From: Haladaptatus paucihalophilus DX253 | Lineage (GTDB): Archaea > Halobacteriota > Halobacteria > Halobacteriales > Haladaptataceae | Assembly: GCF_000376445.1 (NCBI RefSeq) | Contig: NZ_AQXI01000004.1 | Coordinates: forward strand, 186,001 to 250,000 | Reading direction: 5' to 3' | DNA: 64,000 nucleotides | Position numbers and translations under genes: made by a program | Shown here: positions 61,463 to 64,000 of the stretch, piece after piece | Layout: the number at the start of each line of letters is the position of its first letter | How positions within the stretch are numbered: the stretch's first letter is position 1 | The notes under the pieces: generated by a model | What the model saw: the letters and a program-made list of their open reading frames with translations, nothing else | Told to the model about the DNA's origin: nothing | Database searches by the model: none

Positions 61463-62098
61463 ATGCCTCAAATTCAGGTGAAGCTCGATGGAACAGCGGT
61501 GGACGGTTGGTTGGCGATGATTTCGAGCGAGTTTCCCGATGCCGAGTTCAAACTGAAGGCCACCCAGCTACGGGACGAAGGTGCGTTCGTCATTCTTGAA
61601 GTACTGACCTCGAAGGGAAATACACTCATCCGCCGATTCGAGAACACACCCGAAGTAGACGCAGTTGAAGTCTATCATGCCGATGAGCGGATGGTGTTGC
61701 TCCAGTTCCAGACAACAGCAACGAAGTCGTACGATCCACTCCGACGGTCGAAAAACATCTCAATATATCCGACAATTCTTCGAGATGGATGGTTCTCCGT
61801 CAAGCTAGAGGCCTCACACGAACAGCTATCGGAATATACCGATGAATTAGCGGCGGCAGGTATTCCGTATGAGATCGTCTCATTAGTCCAATCTCACACT
61901 GCAAGCGAGGTGCTCACGGATCGTCAATGGGAGTTCATTCTCGAAGCAGTTGAACGCGGGTTCTACGATACTCCTCGCGACTGTACGCTCGCTGAGTTGG
62001 GAGAAATTCTCGACATTCACAAATCTTCGGTAAGTCGATTGCGCCATCGGGCTGAAGGTCGAATCATCAAGAATTTCGCCGCAGAAGCGGCACAATAG
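61463..62098 (+). CDS. HTH_10 (bacterio-opsin-activator type) transcriptional regulator
   Basis: A 211-residue protein. The C-terminal domain (RQWEFILEAVERGFYDTPRD, then TLAELGEILDIHKSSVSRLR) is the HTH_10 DNA-binding domain, and the N-terminal ~140 residues form the variable sensory half. TTTAAGTA lies about 27 nt before the ATG, consistent with a leaderless transcript. No operon partner is evident; it could once have controlled the sugar-acid genes to its left. Confidence 0.85.
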   Translation: MPQIQVKLDGTAVDGWLAMISSEFPDAEFKLKATQLRDEGAFVILEVLTSKGNTLIRRFENTPEVDAVEVYHADERMVLLQFQTTATKSYDPLRRSKNISIYPTILRDGWFSVKLEASHEQLSEYTDELAAAGIPYEIVSLVQSHTASEVLTDRQWEFILEAVERGFYDTPRDCTLAELGEILDIHKSSVSRLRHRAEGRIIKNFAAEAAQ

Positions 62099-62278
62099 GA
62101 GATAGATAACGATTAGGTCTAGGTCTTCAGCATAATGCGAGGTAGAGCCTTCGACCTCAAGCAGCGTACGAAGTGAGCAAGTAGGCCGGAGATGAAACCG
62201 ACAGAGGATTTCACAACCACAGTACGGGCGCTACCCAACCCTCGTATATGTAAGTACCGTCGGATGGTAATCTGGACC

Positions 62279-63126
62279 ATGGAGGTGCGTCGAACTGCAG
62301 CGGTTAAACTCACCGTTCTTGACGAACGGCGCGACGACCTCCACGAATCCGCCCGCCAGTTCCTTCACTGTGCAAACCGTGCGAGTGAGTTCTGCTGGGA
62401 CGAAACCAGTTACAAAAACTGCATCACTGCCAACACAACGGCACGAAACGCACTCTACACGGAACTCCGGGCAGAAACAGACCTCACCGCGAATCTTGTT
62501 CAAGAAGCCATCCGACGTGCCGTGCAAGCAACAAAAGGCGTCGTCGAACGATGGAAACAAGGCAAACGAGTGAACCGACCAGAGTTCACTTCGTGGAGTA
62601 TGGTCTACGACAAGCGAAGTGCAACCTTCTACCGCGACCGTATTTCCCTTTCGACCGTCAACGGACGTGTCGAGTGCGACTTTGAACTTCCGGCGAATAG
62701 TCCGACACCCTACGAACGATACGTTCTCTCGGAAGAATACGAGTTCCGAGCGAGTACTCTTCAATACGACAAGGAGACCGACGGGTTCTACTTCCACATC
62801 ACCACACGAAAGTACGACGGGGAAGACGAAGACGGTCCCAAGGTTTCGGCAGATACCGAGCACCAAACAGTTCTCGGTATCGATCTTGGCATTAACAGTC
62901 TCGCGGTCGCTTCAACCGGTATGTTCTGGCAAGGCGATAACTACGACCACTGGTGCCGTGAGTTCGAAAAACGGCGTGGTGAGATACAACAGCGCGGAAC
63001 GCAAGCCGCGCACGATGCGCTCCTTCGCCTCGGAAAACGCGAAGAGGCATGGCGAAAGCAGTACACCACACGGTCGCCAACGAAATCGTCACGAAAGCCG
63101 TCGAGAACGGCTGCGACGTAATCGTG
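62279..63126 (+). pseudogene. tnpB: TnpB (IS200/IS605, IS1341 type), frameshifted and truncated
   Basis: The frame from the ATG at 62279 carries the TnpB N-terminal domain and the first RuvC-like motif GIDLGINSLAVASTG with its catalytic Asp (near residue 205). Near 63080 one base is missing: the family sequence HTVANEIVTKAVENGCDVIV continues in the next frame and is then cut at about 63126 by the oppositely oriented hydrolase gene. The second RuvC motif, zinc finger and right end are lost, so neither nuclease activity nor a guide RNA from the right end is expected. A small GAGGT/ACCTC hairpin near 62140-62160 may be the left end. Confidence 0.85.
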
Positions 63127-63132
63127 TGTAGT

Positions 63133-63927
63133 TTACTTACTGAAGTCACGGACTGCCTCGTTGAATTTCTCTGGATGTTCCCAGAACAGCATATGGCCAG
63201 CGTCCTCGAAGAACACAGTATCAGCAGTTGGTATTTGGTCACCAACGTACGCACTCTCTTCCGGGGGCGTTGCTCGGCTATCTCTGCCGACGAACACCAG
63301 CGTCGGAATTTCAATCTCGGGGAGGAATGTTCGCCAATCGAGATTGAGAAGATCACGCATGAGTTCGATTTTCGCCGTCTTCGAGCAGTTCACCATCTCG
63401 TCCACAAACCCTGACTCACCAAGCGTTACTGAATCGTATCGACCAGCCATGCGAGTGAAGACCTCCTCTTCCGCAAACTCGATGTCCTTTGCGAGTTTGG
63501 TGAATGCCTCGACGTTAAAGCAGCTTTGCCGATCCCAGTCTTGTGGGACAAGATCTTCTTTTGGGGATTGATCGACACAGACCAGTTTCGAAATGCGATC
63601 ACTCCCGAATAACTCCAAATACGACCACAACACATCTGCCCCCATTGACCATCCGACCGCGGTTACATTAGTGAGGTTCAAGTGGTCTAATAGCTCTTTA
63701 AGATCCATCGCAAGTCGAGCGATGCGATAACCGTGGCCGGGGGACTCGGATTTGCCGTGGCCACGGTGATCATATGCGATCACTTGGTAGTCCTCGGCGA
63801 GGTCGGGAATGTTTTTCTCGAAGAATTGTAACGTGCTGGACCACGCACTGACGAACACGATCGGTTTCCCTTCTCCGTGTGTTTCATAGTATAGCTCGAC
63901 GCCATCGTTCGTTGTGAGAAACGACAT
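63133..63927 (-). CDS. Alpha/beta hydrolase
   Basis: A 264-residue protein of the alpha/beta-hydrolase fold. The nucleophile elbow GWSMGAD (Ser near residue 94), the acid in VFVGRDSRATPP (near residue 215) and the catalytic His in EDAGHMLFWEHPE (near residue 243) make a full triad. YDHRGHGKSESP precedes the nucleophile as in the haloperoxidase/esterase group. The substrate is unknown. Its stop lies 7 bp from the truncated TnpB, whose 3' end was lost at this junction. The last 73 bp of the window hold only its promoter region. Confidence 0.85.
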   Translation of the reverse strand: MSFLTTNDGVELYYETHGEGKPIVFVSAWSSTLQFFEKNIPDLAEDYQVIAYDHRGHGKSESPGHGYRIARLAMDLKELLDHLNLTNVTAVGWSMGADVLWSYLELFGSDRISKLVCVDQSPKEDLVPQDWDRQSCFNVEAFTKLAKDIEFAEEEVFTRMAGRYDSVTLGESGFVDEMVNCSKTAKIELMRDLLNLDWRTFLPEIEIPTLVFVGRDSRATPPEESAYVGDQIPTADTVFFEDAGHMLFWEHPEKFNEAVRDFSK

Positions 63928-64000
63928 CAGAATAGACTTTGATCGGAATCAGCATGGTTTCGAACAGAAACATAGTTCTATCTTTAAGTGCATGACCAGT

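Overview
The window comes from a halophilic archaeon (class Halobacteria). The evidence is the acidic proteins, several twin-arginine (Tat) signal sequences, two HTH_10 (bacterio-opsin-activator type) regulators, Lrp-type regulators, TATA boxes about 25-30 nt upstream of start codons (leaderless genes), haloarchaeal small zinc-ribbon and DUF families, and a haloarchaeal assimilatory nitrate cluster. No rRNA, tRNA, replication or core-housekeeping gene was seen. Many decayed genes and IS relics point to an accessory replicon or a plastic chromosomal region. I cannot name the genus.

Layout. 1-1850: the end of a small regulator gene, then about 1.4 kb without convincing genes that holds a two-armed array of the heptamer GACAGTC (left arm) / GACTGTC (right arm) on a roughly 26/52-bp lattice. 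1846-3517: a unit bounded by 17-bp inverted repeats, carrying an IS5-like transposase and a SpoT/Mesh1-like HD-domain gene. 3.6-6.9 kb: zinc-ribbon protein, PiT phosphate transporter, VapBC toxin-antitoxin, universal stress protein. 7.0-18.7 kb (all minus strand): a complete peptide-type ABC transporter (binding protein, two permeases, fused double ATPase), an HTH_10 regulator, an ADP-forming acyl-CoA synthetase, a CitE-like pseudogene and a second fused ATPase without its own permeases. 19.9-21.7 kb: a CNNM/CorC-like membrane protein between two SWIM zinc-finger gene pieces. 22.3-28.5 kb: nitrate assimilation (nirA, nasA, narK, a 42-aa membrane peptide, a siroheme methyltransferase). 28.7-31.7 kb: alkaline-phosphatase-fold protein, an esterase broken by one amber codon, a second copy of part of the heptamer array, and an SRAP gene relic. 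32.8-37.6 kb: DabA/DabB inorganic-carbon transporter with an unusual beta-carbonic-anhydrase-like protein. 38.1-45.0 kb: two Lrp regulators, a decayed toxin-antitoxin pair and a GABA-type catabolic set (APC permease, semialdehyde dehydrogenase, aminotransferase). 45.2-49.6 kb: duplicated SprT/SWIM relics, a small FAD protein and small zinc or membrane proteins. 50-57.6 kb: M14 peptidase, Tat-exported protein, Nudix hydrolase, DUF6176, FAD-linked oxidase, frameshifted SRPBCC gene, SWIM relic. 57.7-64 kb: PhoD phosphatase, remains of a hexuronate cluster with an intact UxuA, an HTH_10 regulator, a broken TnpB and an alpha/beta hydrolase.

The physiological theme is nutrient capture: phosphate (PiT, PhoD), nitrate, inorganic carbon (DabAB plus CA-like), peptides, and GABA or related amino compounds. 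The genomic theme is turnover. At least six pieces of one SWIM zinc-finger family are scattered over the window, repeatedly next to unrelated cargo genes, and three of them end or begin at the same point of that gene.

The best candidate for something undescribed is the inverted two-arm GACAGTC array at 200-1570. A diverged copy at about 31.4 kb differs by exactly one ~26-bp unit, which suggests a live or formerly live unit structure. Its function is unknown.
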